A DNA stretch of 64,000 bases, from the IMG/VR virus record IMGVR_UViG_3300020469_003886, positions 1 to 64,000 of that record; one strand, written 5' to 3'. Shown here piece after piece: positions 15,884 to 23,882 of this stretch (position 1 is the stretch's first letter; every line of letters begins with the position of its first letter). This DNA is from a virus. The notes beneath the pieces were generated by a model. That model made no database searches. It saw nothing but the letters and a program-made list of their open reading frames with translations, and was not told the DNA's origin. A program made the position numbers and the translations under genes.

Positions 15884-16914
15884 TACAGATTTACTACTTG
15901 CTTTTTATTTGTCATTCTATTGTAAAAATCTATACTGGCAAGATTTTTTGCTTTAGATTCACACATAATATCAAAGTCATCTGTAAATGTCCAAGCCCAT
16001 TCATTAACAGCATCATTCCAATAGTAATCAGAGTGTGCTCTCAGTTTTGCTTTCTTGTAGCCTTGCTCTAGTAGTTTACCAAAATCTGGCTTAATACTTG
16101 CAGGATGATTTGAAAGTAAATCTTCTCTGCTGACAGAATAGTGCATAGCAGGTCTTACGCCACGCCAACTATCTTGCACACGTTTGATACGATCATCATT
16201 TGGTTTTATGTATTCACCTGCACTGTGACACCAGTGATGATGTATGTCAACTACCAATGCAACATGTTTTTCAAGTTCTAGTGAAGCATCTAGTCCCCAC
16301 GCATTTTCATCATTCTCAATTGTAATTGTGTTACGTGCTTCTGGTGTGAGTCTTGGTAATGCATCAATAATGCCTTGCGGACCTTTACGACCAGATATGT
16401 GTACGTTAATTTTAAAGTCTTGGAACTTGCGACCATATCCCATCCAACGTGCCATGTTTACATGATACTCAAATTCTTCAATTGATCTATCTACAATATC
16501 ATCTGACACAGATGCCAACACAGTAAATTGTCCAGGGTGCATAGAAAGTCTTACATCATTTGCTCGAGCAAACTCACCAATTGGTGCAAAGTGTTTTTCA
16601 CAATAATCAATCACATCTGGTTTATCCCAAAAGTATTTCCATGATGCTTCAGTTGCCACTGGCAATACAGGAGATGATATACGAACCATTTTCAATTCAT
16701 CTGGTAGTGTTGCCACATACTTGACCAGTTCATGTACAGATGCAATATTATGTCGCATCAAATCCCATAGTCTTTCTTCTGCTTCCGATTTGTGTTCATT
16801 CAACCAACGCACAGTTGTTGCACGACAGTTCAATGGTTGTTCATGTTCTTTAAGTATTTTTGTCTTCAGTGTTTGATCTGAATGCATGTACTTGCAGGCA
16901 AAACCTAATTTCAT
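15883..16914 (-). CDS. uvsE: UV damage endonuclease (UvdE/UvsE)
   Basis: 343 aa. TIM-barrel metal-dependent DNA repair enzyme that nicks 5' of UV photoproducts. Diagnostic strings: MKLGFACKYM start, RISSPVLPV, RLSMHPGQFTVL, NTITIENDE, VVDIHHHWCH and KPDFGKLLEQGYKKAKLRAH. Metal-binding His/Glu residues are conserved. Start overlaps the rpiB stop by ATGA. Useful for a virus in sunlit water. Confidence 0.93.
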   Translation of the reverse strand: MKLGFACKYMHSDQTLKTKILKEHEQPLNCRATTVRWLNEHKSEAEERLWDLMRHNIASVHELVKYVATLPDELKMVRISSPVLPVATEASWKYFWDKPDVIDYCEKHFAPIGEFARANDVRLSMHPGQFTVLASVSDDIVDRSIEEFEYHVNMARWMGYGRKFQDFKINVHISGRKGPQGIIDALPRLTPEARNTITIENDENAWGLDASLELEKHVALVVDIHHHWCHSAGEYIKPNDDRIKRVQDSWRGVRPAMHYSVSREDLLSNHPASIKPDFGKLLEQGYKKAKLRAHSDYYWNDAVNEWAWTFTDDFDIMCESKAKNLASIDFYNRMTNKKQVVNL

Positions 16915-17375
16915 AACTTTCCTAACTTTTTAACTCTTCGTTGATGTCTACCGCCTTCAAAGTCTGTTGTAAAAAATGTTTTTACAATTTTCTTTGCTTG
17001 ACTCATTGTTGTAAAGTCTGCTCCTAAGCATAACACATTTGCATTGTTATGTCTACGAGCCATTTCGGCTTCTTTTGGTGTTCTACATACTACAGCTCTG
17101 ATATCTTTAAATCTGTTGGCCGCAATGCTAACACCATACCCAGAACCACACACTAGTATACCATGAGAGTATATATCAAAACTTTTGCCAAACTCTTTTA
17201 CTACATCTGGATAGTCAACTGATTTATCTGCTTCGTGTGGTTTTAGATTCTGTATTACTGATACGTCAAATTTTGTTTCGCCATTTACATCATCTGGTGA
17301 TATAAAGTCTAATAAATTGTGTTTCATTTCTAGGCCTCTATGATCAGAGCCCATAATAAGATCAATTGTTTTCAT
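16911..17375 (-). CDS. rpiB: ribose-5-phosphate isomerase B
   Basis: 154 aa. Interconverts ribose-5-P and ribulose-5-P in the pentose phosphate pathway, the step before PRPP. Contains GSDHRG, VCGSGYGVSIAANR (catalytic Cys76), and RRHNNANVLCLGAD. The start is the ATG at 17375, immediately after a promoter that leaves essentially no leader; an upstream ATG in the -10 region would be untranscribed. Links functionally to the Prs gene at 37.2 kb. Confidence 0.93.
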   Translation of the reverse strand: MKTIDLIMGSDHRGLEMKHNLLDFISPDDVNGETKFDVSVIQNLKPHEADKSVDYPDVVKEFGKSFDIYSHGILVCGSGYGVSIAANRFKDIRAVVCRTPKEAEMARRHNNANVLCLGADFTTMSQAKKIVKTFFTTDFEGGRHQRRVKKLGKL

Positions 17376-17381
17376 ATTATT

Positions 17382-17409
17382 AGTATATAGCATTTTGTAA
17401 ATTTGTCAA
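17382..17409 (-). promoter_or_regulatory. sigma70-like promoter with leaderless start (rpiB)
   Basis: TTGACA (17409-17404), 16-nt spacer, TATACT (17387-17382), 6 nt, ATG at 17375. Confidence 0.75.
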
Positions 17410-17411
17410 GC

Positions 17412-17437
17412 GGAAACGCCAGTAAACTGACGTCCCC
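17412..17437 (-). terminator. hairpin after porin gene
   Basis: ACGTCAG-TTTA-CTGGCGT-type stem-loop with flanking G/C pairs between the porin stop and the rpiB promoter. Only a short T stretch follows, so termination is plausible rather than certain. Confidence 0.5.
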
Positions 17438-17471
17438 TATTGATCAAGTTATGTTCTGATTATGGCCTAAA

Positions 17472-18395
17472 TTAGAACGTAAATTTAAGACCAGTTGAAT
17501 AACCGTCAGTATCTATAGTAGATCCTGTGTTATCTGTGTGCTGATATTCAGCATAAGTCGATAACGATTCAGTTATTCCGTACGATAATCCGGCAGTGTA
17601 GTATGCAGTTGAATCTTCAACTTTACCATAACCACCTGTAAGTTTTGCCTTACCTTTGGTATATGTAGCAACTACTTCATTGCCAGTCACATCTGTTGCG
17701 GCATCTTTTTCAGTATATGTGTAACCAATTGTTACAGGCATACCTAAAGATGAAACATCTGCGGTTATACCAACACCATAGTAATATATGTCATTGACTT
17801 CGTCACTTGACATACCACCTGATGCTGTTATTACGCCGGCGTCATATGTTACTGTACCTTCTGATACATCAACACCATCTTTACCAGTTGAGCCATCTAT
17901 TTTGACTAAACCGTCAAATGTAAGTTTACCTATATTGTTACTATAGGCAATTGTGTTTGTATCACGTGTGAACAAATTTTGATCAGCACTTGAACCATAC
18001 ACTTCAAATACATCTGTGTGACCACTTACATTTGTTGTAAATGGTGATGCTTGACGACCCGCTGACAACGATCCTACAGGACCAAAGTTTAGACCAACAA
18101 GGGCTAATCTTGAATCCAATGGATTATTGTTCGAATCATCAGTATCAACGCCAAGTTCAAGTTTAGCAAAGCCAGTTATGCCTTCACCAATACCTTCTTC
18201 AGCATCAATACCAATAAACGATGAGTTGTTTTCTGCTTTCATATATGAATTGCCACTTGAATTCTCATCATTGCTTAACTTATAGTTAATAGAACCGTAG
18301 ATGTTTACTTCGGCTTCTGCTTCACTACAAGCAGTCAATGAGAATACAGATGCAAGTGCAACTATGAATGCTATGCTTATATATTTTCTCATCAT
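17472..18395 (-). CDS. Gram-negative general porin-like outer-membrane protein
   Basis: 307 aa. N-terminal export signal, then VNIYGSINYKL, the usual first porin strand. There are many alternating beta strands, a PEFG-like loop region and a terminal Phe (TGLKFTF) required for outer-membrane assembly. The signal ends LTAC-SEAEAEV, so either a lipobox Cys or an AEA signal-peptidase I site could be used. Strong RBS AAGGAGG; the second of two consecutive ATGs (18392) has better spacing. It has its own consensus promoter and a long hairpin-rich leader. A porin on a phage would alter outer-membrane permeability or replace the receptor. Confidence 0.88.
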   Translation of the reverse strand: MMRKYISIAFIVALASVFSLTACSEAEAEVNIYGSINYKLSNDENSSGNSYMKAENNSSFIGIDAEEGIGEGITGFAKLELGVDTDDSNNNPLDSRLALVGLNFGPVGSLSAGRQASPFTTNVSGHTDVFEVYGSSADQNLFTRDTNTIAYSNNIGKLTFDGLVKIDGSTGKDGVDVSEGTVTYDAGVITASGGMSSDEVNDIYYYGVGITADVSSLGMPVTIGYTYTEKDAATDVTGNEVVATYTKGKAKLTGGYGKVEDSTAYYTAGLSYGITESLSTYAEYQHTDNTGSTIDTDGYSTGLKFTF

Positions 18396-18457
18396 TTCCT
18401 CCTTTTCTAATTCCTCTATGGAATTAATTTGCCAAGGCTATTAGCCTGGACTTAACA

Positions 18458-18486
18458 ACTATATACTAATAGTTGTATTCTGTCAA
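18458..18486 (-). promoter_or_regulatory. promoter of porin gene
   Basis: TTGACA (18486-18481), 17-nt spacer, TATAGT (18463-18458). The 60-nt leader contains two small hairpins (AGGCTAATAGCCT and AATTCCATAGAGGAATT) before the AAGGAGG site. Confidence 0.75.
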
Positions 18487-18493
18487 TACATAT

Positions 18494-18502
18494 TGTGGAT
18501 AA
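18494..18502 (-). other. perfect DnaA-box sequence
   Basis: TTATCCACA on the minus strand just upstream of the porin promoter. A second perfect copy is in the intergenic region at 34418-34426. A single box is weak evidence for an origin. Confidence 0.3.
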
Positions 18503-18757
18503 CTATTTTTTGTCTACTATATTTTGTGAGCCTCTAATCTCTAATTCTTTTTCTTCTTCTGATTGTGGCTTGGATGGTGAAACAATTTCTTCTACTATAT
18601 CCTTTGGATCTATTTCATTTGTTTCTAAAGCTCTTAAACATTCTGCTAAAGTTGGTCTTAGCCCCATTCTGTGCATCTTTGATGCAATTATCACTAATTC
18701 AAATTTTGATACATCTGGATTTGATTCCAAAACCGAATGTGCAAATACTCTTCCCAT
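18503..18757 (-). CDS. rpoZ: RNA polymerase omega subunit-like protein
   Basis: 84 aa. The stretch SKFELVIIASKMHRMG, followed by LAECLRALETNEIDPKDIV, parallels bacterial omega (NRFDLVLLAA-R-R---, then AL-EI----V-PEDL). The C-terminal tail is Glu/Lys-rich. Omega helps assemble and stabilise the RNA polymerase core. An element-encoded version could modify host polymerase during infection. Good RBS (AAGGAGATATATG). Not the usual host rpoZ context (spoT/gmk). Call rests on motif similarity over about 45 residues. Confidence 0.7.
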   Translation of the reverse strand: MGRVFAHSVLESNPDVSKFELVIIASKMHRMGLRPTLAECLRALETNEIDPKDIVEEIVSPSKPQSEEEKELEIRGSQNIVDKK

Positions 18758-18768
18758 ATATCTCCTTG

Positions 18769-19224
18769 TTATGCTTTTCTTATTGTAATACTTATCCTAG
18801 GTTCTTCCATATTTACAACTTGATGTGGTACTGCAATATTTATTTGGTACCATTGGTTAATATCTTCGTTAGTCCATGTCTTTTCATATATCATGTTATT
18901 TGGTTCATTAACATTATCCCACCAACGTGTTTTTACGTTTGAACCTCCTAGTGTAATTAAATAATTATATTTTGTTCCTATTATTCCAACATCTTCATGA
19001 ATTGGAAGATTTTGTCTCACAAGTTGATATCTTGTTTTAACAGGATAATCAAATTGCTGTTGACCCCACTCTTCTAAATTTTTTTGAGCAACATGACTTG
19101 AATAATGATCAGCATATTCTGGTTCAGGAAACACGTTTTCATATGATTCTATTTTTGCCAAATCATCTATCAAGTTTTGTGGAACTTGAGGAATATAATC
19201 TATTTTTTTACAAACTTTATTCAT
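18769..19224 (-). CDS. 2-oxoglutarate/Fe(II) oxygenase-like (cupin fold) protein
   Basis: 151 aa. LPIHEDVGIIG (His-x-Asp), the barrel strands YNYLITLGG, a distal His in VPHQVVN and RISITIRK (2OG-binding Arg) fit the small prolyl/aspartyl hydroxylase-like proteins frequent in marine phages. The start is ATG 19224, 11 nt after the 3' end of tRNA-Thr; the frame stays open through the tRNA but that part is not protein. No Shine-Dalgarno. Substrate unknown. Confidence 0.7.
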   Translation of the reverse strand: MNKVCKKIDYIPQVPQNLIDDLAKIESYENVFPEPEYADHYSSHVAQKNLEEWGQQQFDYPVKTRYQLVRQNLPIHEDVGIIGTKYNYLITLGGSNVKTRWWDNVNEPNNMIYEKTWTNEDINQWYQINIAVPHQVVNMEEPRISITIRKA

Positions 19225-19235
19225 TTTTTCTTTAC

Positions 19236-19311
19236 TGGTGCCGGCAGAGAGATTCGAACTCCCGACCTGACGATTACAAATCGCCTGCTCTACCAACTGA
19301 GCTACGCCGGC
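19236..19311 (-). tRNA. tRNA-Thr(TGT)
   Basis: Acceptor GCCGGCG/TGCCGGC, anticodon loop TTTGTAA (TGT), T-loop AGTTCGAATCT, encoded CCA. Followed 11 nt later by a start codon. Confidence 0.97.
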
Positions 19312-19332
19312 TCTGTTGTTATTTATTATAGA

Positions 19333-19350
19333 AGGGCACCGAAATGCCCT
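19333..19350 (-). terminator. stem-loop after 74-aa membrane protein gene
   Basis: AGGGCA-TTTCGG-TGCCCT, a stable UUCGG-like loop, 40 nt beyond the stop at 19391 and just before tRNA-Thr. Followed by TCTATAATAAAT rather than a long U tract, so it may be a processing or attenuation hairpin. Confidence 0.55.
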
Positions 19351-19390
19351 CCTACTCGATATAGTTATTGTTGTTATTTGTAACGAGAGA

Positions 19391-19615
19391 TTACTTCTTG
19401 CCTCTGTTAGCGAGCCAATATATAACACCAATAGCAATTAATCCTACTACACCAGAATCACCAAGTGATCCAACTAGTGCAACAAGATTGCCGACAACGT
19501 CTGCTGGGAAAAACGGAACTGATCCGAATACCACCTGCAATACGATGCCAAGTAGTAAAAATGTTAATGCCAAGTCTGTAAGACCCGATAACACACTTTT
19601 AATTTTATCAAGCAT
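19391..19615 (-). CDS. small two-helix membrane protein, 74 aa (paralogue A)
   Basis: Two hydrophobic helices (about 12-36 and 44-68) separated by a Pro/Phe turn, ending NRGKK. Clear paralogue of the protein at 33988-34212: both share the M-x-DKI start, GIVLQVVFG/GVVLQVLFG, and a G-x-VGL-A---YW end. It has its own promoter, a strong AAGGAGG site and a hairpin after it, so it is probably abundant. Could be a holin-like or membrane-remodelling protein; no family is recognised. Confidence 0.8.
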   Translation of the reverse strand: MLDKIKSVLSGLTDLALTFLLLGIVLQVVFGSVPFFPADVVGNLVALVGSLGDSGVVGLIAIGVIYWLANRGKK

Positions 19616-19663
19616 AATGTTTCCTCCTTATGAATGATTGAACATTCTCTTGATCATTTAAAC

Positions 19664-19692
19664 AGTGTACTATTGATTATTTAAAATGTCAA
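19664..19692 (-). promoter_or_regulatory. promoter of 74-aa membrane protein gene
   Basis: TTGACA (19692-19687), 17-nt spacer, TACACT (19669-19664). The leader carries a GAATG/CATTC hairpin right before the AAGGAGG site. Confidence 0.6.
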
Positions 19693-19712
19693 CTATAAAA
19701 AGTTATGTTTTG

Positions 19713-20816
19713 TTAAAAATTTTGATGAGCAAATTTTAGATCTGGCCTTGACTCTAATGATTGTCCACATTTCTGGGCACATCTATGCAGTTTTGGATTA
19801 TTTTCGTCTTGCAATGTTTGGCCAAAACTATCCACAAGATTTTTTCCATACCATTCATTTTTTAATATTTGTTGTAATGAATGTGTGTTTACGTTGATAA
19901 ATTCTCTGCCATATTTTTTATATGTTTTAAAAATAAAGTCATTTGCTTCAGATCTTTTTGTCATATAAACACGTTGATACGTATAACAACAAGGAAATAT
20001 GTCTCCATTGGTAGCAAAGAACACTGCATTTTTTAAATTAGACCATTCGCAGTTTACTTTTTTGGCATTAAATTTTTCTAACATATTTTTCTTTTGTGTT
20101 TGCCAATCATGTGTTATCGAATGAGAACTGTTGTATTCTGTATCTTTAAATTTAGAAGGAACTTGAAACGTTTTTAAACTGTCATTAGGTTCTAATTCTC
20201 TACCACCGTTATTAGGTGAAACTGTAAAAGTAGCAAATTTCATTTTCTTAGCCAAATCTCTTGCTTGATCAATTTGATGTTTATTGTGTTCAAATTTAAT
20301 CATTTTCCAATGTGCTTTTCCGCCAGCATCAATAAATGCTTGAGCATTTTCAATAATTTTATCCCACTTGGTCATTCTTCTGTATAGATGATTCGTATCT
20401 TCTAGTCCATCAATTGAAAAAGCAATATAATTTTCTTCGTTAAAACTCATTAACTTACCAAGATCTTTCCAATAGTTAGGTGTTCTTAGACTTGCATTTG
20501 TGTTAGCACTAACAATAATTTTAGGATTCTTTTTTGCAATCCATTCAACTGTATCTAAAAAAATGCTACTTGCTAATGGATCACCAAACACAGGTGTGTG
20601 ATCAATTCTATAAACTTTTGACAAAGACCATTTATCAAACATTTTTTCCCATGTTTCAAACTTCATGTCTGCTTCAAAAGGCATATAAGGATTTAAGTAT
20701 TGTCCTTTTGCTCGATTTTCATCAACTCTAGCACACATAGGACACATGGCATTACATTTAGTTGTAAGTTCTACCTGTATTTCTATTGGCTTGTCTAAAT
20801 TAAGATATGATGTCAT
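19713..20816 (-). CDS. radical SAM protein, SPASM-like C-terminus
   Basis: 367 aa. The 4Fe-4S motif CNAMCPMC (CxxxCxxC) lies near residue 20 after VELTTKC, followed by a GDP-containing loop (VFGDPLAS), FSIDGLEDTNHLYR and later FATNGDIFPCC and CAQKCGQS cysteines for an auxiliary cluster. Same subtype as 51781-52899 (DGLxDTNHLYR and CC motifs are shared). Reaction unknown: peptide or small-molecule modification are both possible. Overlaps the structural gene upstream by 17 nt. Confidence 0.88.
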   Translation of the reverse strand: MTSYLNLDKPIEIQVELTTKCNAMCPMCARVDENRAKGQYLNPYMPFEADMKFETWEKMFDKWSLSKVYRIDHTPVFGDPLASSIFLDTVEWIAKKNPKIIVSANTNASLRTPNYWKDLGKLMSFNEENYIAFSIDGLEDTNHLYRRMTKWDKIIENAQAFIDAGGKAHWKMIKFEHNKHQIDQARDLAKKMKFATFTVSPNNGGRELEPNDSLKTFQVPSKFKDTEYNSSHSITHDWQTQKKNMLEKFNAKKVNCEWSNLKNAVFFATNGDIFPCCYTYQRVYMTKRSEANDFIFKTYKKYGREFINVNTHSLQQILKNEWYGKNLVDSFGQTLQDENNPKLHRCAQKCGQSLESRPDLKFAHQNF

Positions 20817-22329
20817 CTGCTTGGTTGACCCAAGTTTTAAATTTTTTTTGTGCTGTTATTGTGTGTTCTTCTCTCAAACCTTTTCTTACCATGCCCATTA
20901 CACTTGGTTTGGTAATAATTTTTGCTAGTTTCATTACAACTTCAATTACATCATCTTTGTAACTGATTGGTAAATCTTTGCCTTTTGCAAGTGTACGCAT
21001 AGCAGTTTTAAATCTTGCTACTCTGTTCTTTGGTACCATACCTTCTCTTGCCAACATATCAAGTTTTGATAAATCTGTTTGCGAAAGTGATTCTGCCAAT
21101 GCTCTTTGCAACATGGTTGTTTTGCTAGGTTGTGTTAGTGCTCTTGCTACCTTTTTCATTATTGGTGTAATAACTTGTTGTAAATTTGGATTGACTGGTT
21201 TTCCTGATGCCATTGTTTTAATAGCTCTCAATGCCGGCGATGGTTCAACCTCTGGAGCAATCTTTTTCAATAAACTCATTTGTACTTTTAGGTCATTACT
21301 TTTTGCGTCAGTTTGATCATTTGAACCAGGTTGAGTGTTAGGTGTAGTATTCTGTTGTGTATCACCAGCCGCTCCTGATTTGTCTTTGGCATATTGTGTT
21401 TTTACTGCTTGTAAAACTTTATTTTGATCTAACTCGCCTGGTTGCTGAACTGCTCCTGCAACATCAACTTTATAATTTTTTTCAAACCAATTTATAACTT
21501 GTTCATCATTTGGATCAGATGCTTTAAACTGTTGAAACTTTTGCCAAACTTTATTTGCAACATCGCCAATTGCTTTTTCACCTTTGGCTTGCTGTCCCAT
21601 ATCTCCTAAACCTGGCACAACACCAGCAACACGTTTTGCTGTGTTCATTGCTTTCTTAACTGCACCAAAAGGTGCTTCTTCTACATCAGTTGATTCACCA
21701 TAACCTTTTTTAAATGCTTGACCAACTGTCATAGTGCTGTTGCTACCAGTATTGTCTGATTTATCAGTATTGTTTGATTGTTTTTTTTGTAATTTAGGTT
21801 TTTCAATTTTGTTACTAATATTTTTTAATTTTGATGGTGTGTTTGGCTTAACTGTTTTTTTCTGTAAAGGATTAACCTGTTTAAGTAAATTTAAATCGTC
21901 AATTCTATCTACAATCCATTCATCTGGCATACCTGTTCTTGCCTTCATAACACCATATGGCATTTCGCCTGAATCCATGTAGTAACCAAATAATTCATCA
22001 TACACTTTGGATCCATATTCAATATCATCTGTGCTTTTAATATTGTATTTGGTTAATATTGCTTTGATTGTGTTATATTCAGTTGATTCATTTAAATCTT
22101 TTTTCATTTGTTCTTTTGATTTGCTGTATTTCTTTTGAAACTCTTGATCTGATAATGTTTTAATATCAGCATCTATGTCTGACATTCTGCCTTCATTTTT
22201 GTTAGGCTTACCATGTTTGTTGTGTTGAGCCCATGCAATGGCATATGGTGCACCTGGATCATCAAACTTCTTTTTTAGTTTTTTAACTTGTTTTTCTCTT
22301 CCTGGTGGTGCTATTTCGCTAAATTTCAT
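20800..22329 (-). CDS. phage virion-associated protein, 509 aa
   Basis: N-terminus GREKQVKKLKKKFDDPGAPY followed by AIAWAQHNKHG is the short 'KxxV-x-LKKK---PYAIAW' module found in accessory structural proteins of marine T4-like phages (recalled, not searched). The middle is low-complexity (Gln/Asn/Thr/Pro). The C-terminal third is helical and ends in HTITAQKKFKTWV. Preceded by GATAAATA and a good RBS (AGTAGGAG). Lies in the virion/internal-protein block. Confidence 0.75.
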   Translation of the reverse strand: MKFSEIAPPGREKQVKKLKKKFDDPGAPYAIAWAQHNKHGKPNKNEGRMSDIDADIKTLSDQEFQKKYSKSKEQMKKDLNESTEYNTIKAILTKYNIKSTDDIEYGSKVYDELFGYYMDSGEMPYGVMKARTGMPDEWIVDRIDDLNLLKQVNPLQKKTVKPNTPSKLKNISNKIEKPKLQKKQSNNTDKSDNTGSNSTMTVGQAFKKGYGESTDVEEAPFGAVKKAMNTAKRVAGVVPGLGDMGQQAKGEKAIGDVANKVWQKFQQFKASDPNDEQVINWFEKNYKVDVAGAVQQPGELDQNKVLQAVKTQYAKDKSGAAGDTQQNTTPNTQPGSNDQTDAKSNDLKVQMSLLKKIAPEVEPSPALRAIKTMASGKPVNPNLQQVITPIMKKVARALTQPSKTTMLQRALAESLSQTDLSKLDMLAREGMVPKNRVARFKTAMRTLAKGKDLPISYKDDVIEVVMKLAKIITKPSVMGMVRKGLREEHTITAQKKFKTWVNQADDIIS

Positions 22330-22346
22330 TGTGTACTCCTACTTTA

Positions 22347-22354
22347 TATTTATC
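22347..22354 (-). promoter_or_regulatory. T4-late-like octamer GATAAATA
   Basis: GATAAATA (22354-22347), 17 nt before the 509-aa virion gene. The TAA stop of the upstream 83-aa gene is inside the octamer (CGA-TAA). Confidence 0.5.
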
Positions 22355-22601
22355 GCTTTAACATAGGATATATATCTTTTACTTTGGTTCTATATGCTAG
22401 TGTATCTGCACTATACCCCATTTGTGCTATGTCTTTGCGTTTTTTACGTGCATTTTTAAAAATTTTACCAAATGGATCAACTGCTTTGATTGCCTGTGCG
22501 TGTGTAGTACCAGGTGTCACTGGAAAAGCAAGTGTGGCTATATTACCACTTGCTGTTGACCCTGCTGTTGCATCTTCTGTGATGATATCTATAATACGCA
22601 T
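22350..22601 (-). CDS. small virion-type protein with LxE-like N-terminus, 83 aa
   Basis: Begins MRIIDIITEDATAGSTASGN: a short amphipathic start ending in ITE, similar to T4 capsid-targeting sequences cleaved by the prohead protease after (L/I)xE. The basic C-terminal half contains FGKIFKNARKKRKD. TATAAATA ends 5 nt before the ATG, so the late transcript would be leaderless. Likely packaged in the head. Confidence 0.65.
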   Translation of the reverse strand: MRIIDIITEDATAGSTASGNIATLAFPVTPGTTHAQAIKAVDPFGKIFKNARKKRKDIAQMGYSADTLAYRTKVKDIYPMLKR

Positions 22602-22606
22602 AACAT

Positions 22607-22614
22607 TATTTATA
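22607..22614 (-). promoter_or_regulatory. T4-late promoter octamer TATAAATA
   Basis: Exact TATAAATA (22614-22607), 5 nt before the ATG at 22601. It contains the TAA stop of the upstream radical SAM gene (CTA-TAA). Confidence 0.6.
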
Positions 22615-23869
22615 GTTTTATTGAATCTAAGAACTCTATCAGTTGTGGATCTAAATGATTGCTGTATGACTGTTTTCTGTTTATATCAAAATTAACTATT
22701 TCTGACTTCATTTTTTTCCATATTTTCATTTTATCTGTGTCATCTATTTGAATTGCATTTTTTAGATATTGCTTAACTTCATTTAAACTTGAATCATGCA
22801 AGGTGTTTAGTTTATCTAATTGTGATTTGATGATATAATTTGGTAGCCATTTTACTGCTAAAGGACCTTCGTACGGATGAACAAAATCAAAAGAATAGTA
22901 TATGGTTTTACCTACTATTCCTTTATAAAATTCTTTATAGTAGTTAATATAATCATATACGTTGTGCAGATTATAAACTGATAAAACAAATGCGTGAGAT
23001 ATATCTTCACAATTTACATCTGAATTAATAAAGTTTGTTATGCTTTTTTGTAATTTATTGAATGGCATTGGATATCTAATGTATTCATATGTTTGATTAA
23101 TTCCATCGATACTAAACACTGGAGAAAAAACTCTAAACTTTTTAATTTTTTCTAAAACTTCATTTGTAAATTTTGTTGCATTAGTAATTACTTGCAGATC
23201 AATATGATGTGCATTGTCTGTTTCTATTGCATAATCTAAAAATTCTTTAAATCTTTTGCTGACAAAAACTTCTCCTCCTGTGAATTTGATGTGTTCACAA
23301 GTGTCTAAATTATCTAATAGATATTTCCATTCATATTCATCAGCAGTGTTTAATTTATTAGTATCTGTAAATTGATCCCACCCTGTTGGTAATTCTACAT
23401 CTCTATCTTTAAACATTCTAAAATCTTTTCGTAACTTATCGCTAATCCATGGAGCACACATTCTACATCTTAAATTACATTCATTACTTACTTGTATATC
23501 ATATGATGTTACTTGAAGATTACTAATTGATTTTGCGTGTATCTCTCCATTGGGTGAATAACGCAAACGATCACTTGATCCTGTTTCTGCTTCTCTTTGC
23601 CAACATGATTTACATGCAGGATTTTTTATATTGTTCAATGCATCACTTCTTAACTTTTTAAAAGTTGAATGATCAAAAATATTTTTAATTTTATTGCCTG
23701 GAGAGCTTTCTATTTCATGTTTCCATGATTCCCAACCCATAGGGTCATTTTGTGTGTTTTGAGAAACACAACAAGGAGCCGGTACACTAATTTTACCATT
23801 TTGCCATTCTTTAATTGCAAGTCTATGAAATGGATACCAACAAAATGTATTATCCTTAGCGGGCTTCAT
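22610..23869 (-). CDS. radical SAM protein with N-terminal Cys-rich (twitch-like) region
   Basis: 419 aa. N-terminal TFCWYPFH, CC and CKSCWQRE cysteines suggest an auxiliary cluster. The radical SAM motif CNLRCRMC is near residue 135 and is followed by HIKFTGGEVFVSKRF (GGE motif) and VFSIDG. This architecture is shared with the genes at 46179, 47377 and 50294. Function unknown. It sits inside the virion-protein block and ends within a late-promoter octamer. Confidence 0.88.
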   Translation of the reverse strand: MKPAKDNTFCWYPFHRLAIKEWQNGKISVPAPCCVSQNTQNDPMGWESWKHEIESSPGNKIKNIFDHSTFKKLRSDALNNIKNPACKSCWQREAETGSSDRLRYSPNGEIHAKSISNLQVTSYDIQVSNECNLRCRMCAPWISDKLRKDFRMFKDRDVELPTGWDQFTDTNKLNTADEYEWKYLLDNLDTCEHIKFTGGEVFVSKRFKEFLDYAIETDNAHHIDLQVITNATKFTNEVLEKIKKFRVFSPVFSIDGINQTYEYIRYPMPFNKLQKSITNFINSDVNCEDISHAFVLSVYNLHNVYDYINYYKEFYKGIVGKTIYYSFDFVHPYEGPLAVKWLPNYIIKSQLDKLNTLHDSSLNEVKQYLKNAIQIDDTDKMKIWKKMKSEIVNFDINRKQSYSNHLDPQLIEFLDSIKL

Positions 23870-23882
23870 TAGAAGTTATCCT

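Noticed and set aside
18769-19437. A 222-codon reading frame that runs through tRNA-Thr into the oxygenase-like gene
   Set aside because: The N-terminal third is translated tRNA and hairpin sequence; the ATG at 19224 after the tRNA gives the conserved protein.
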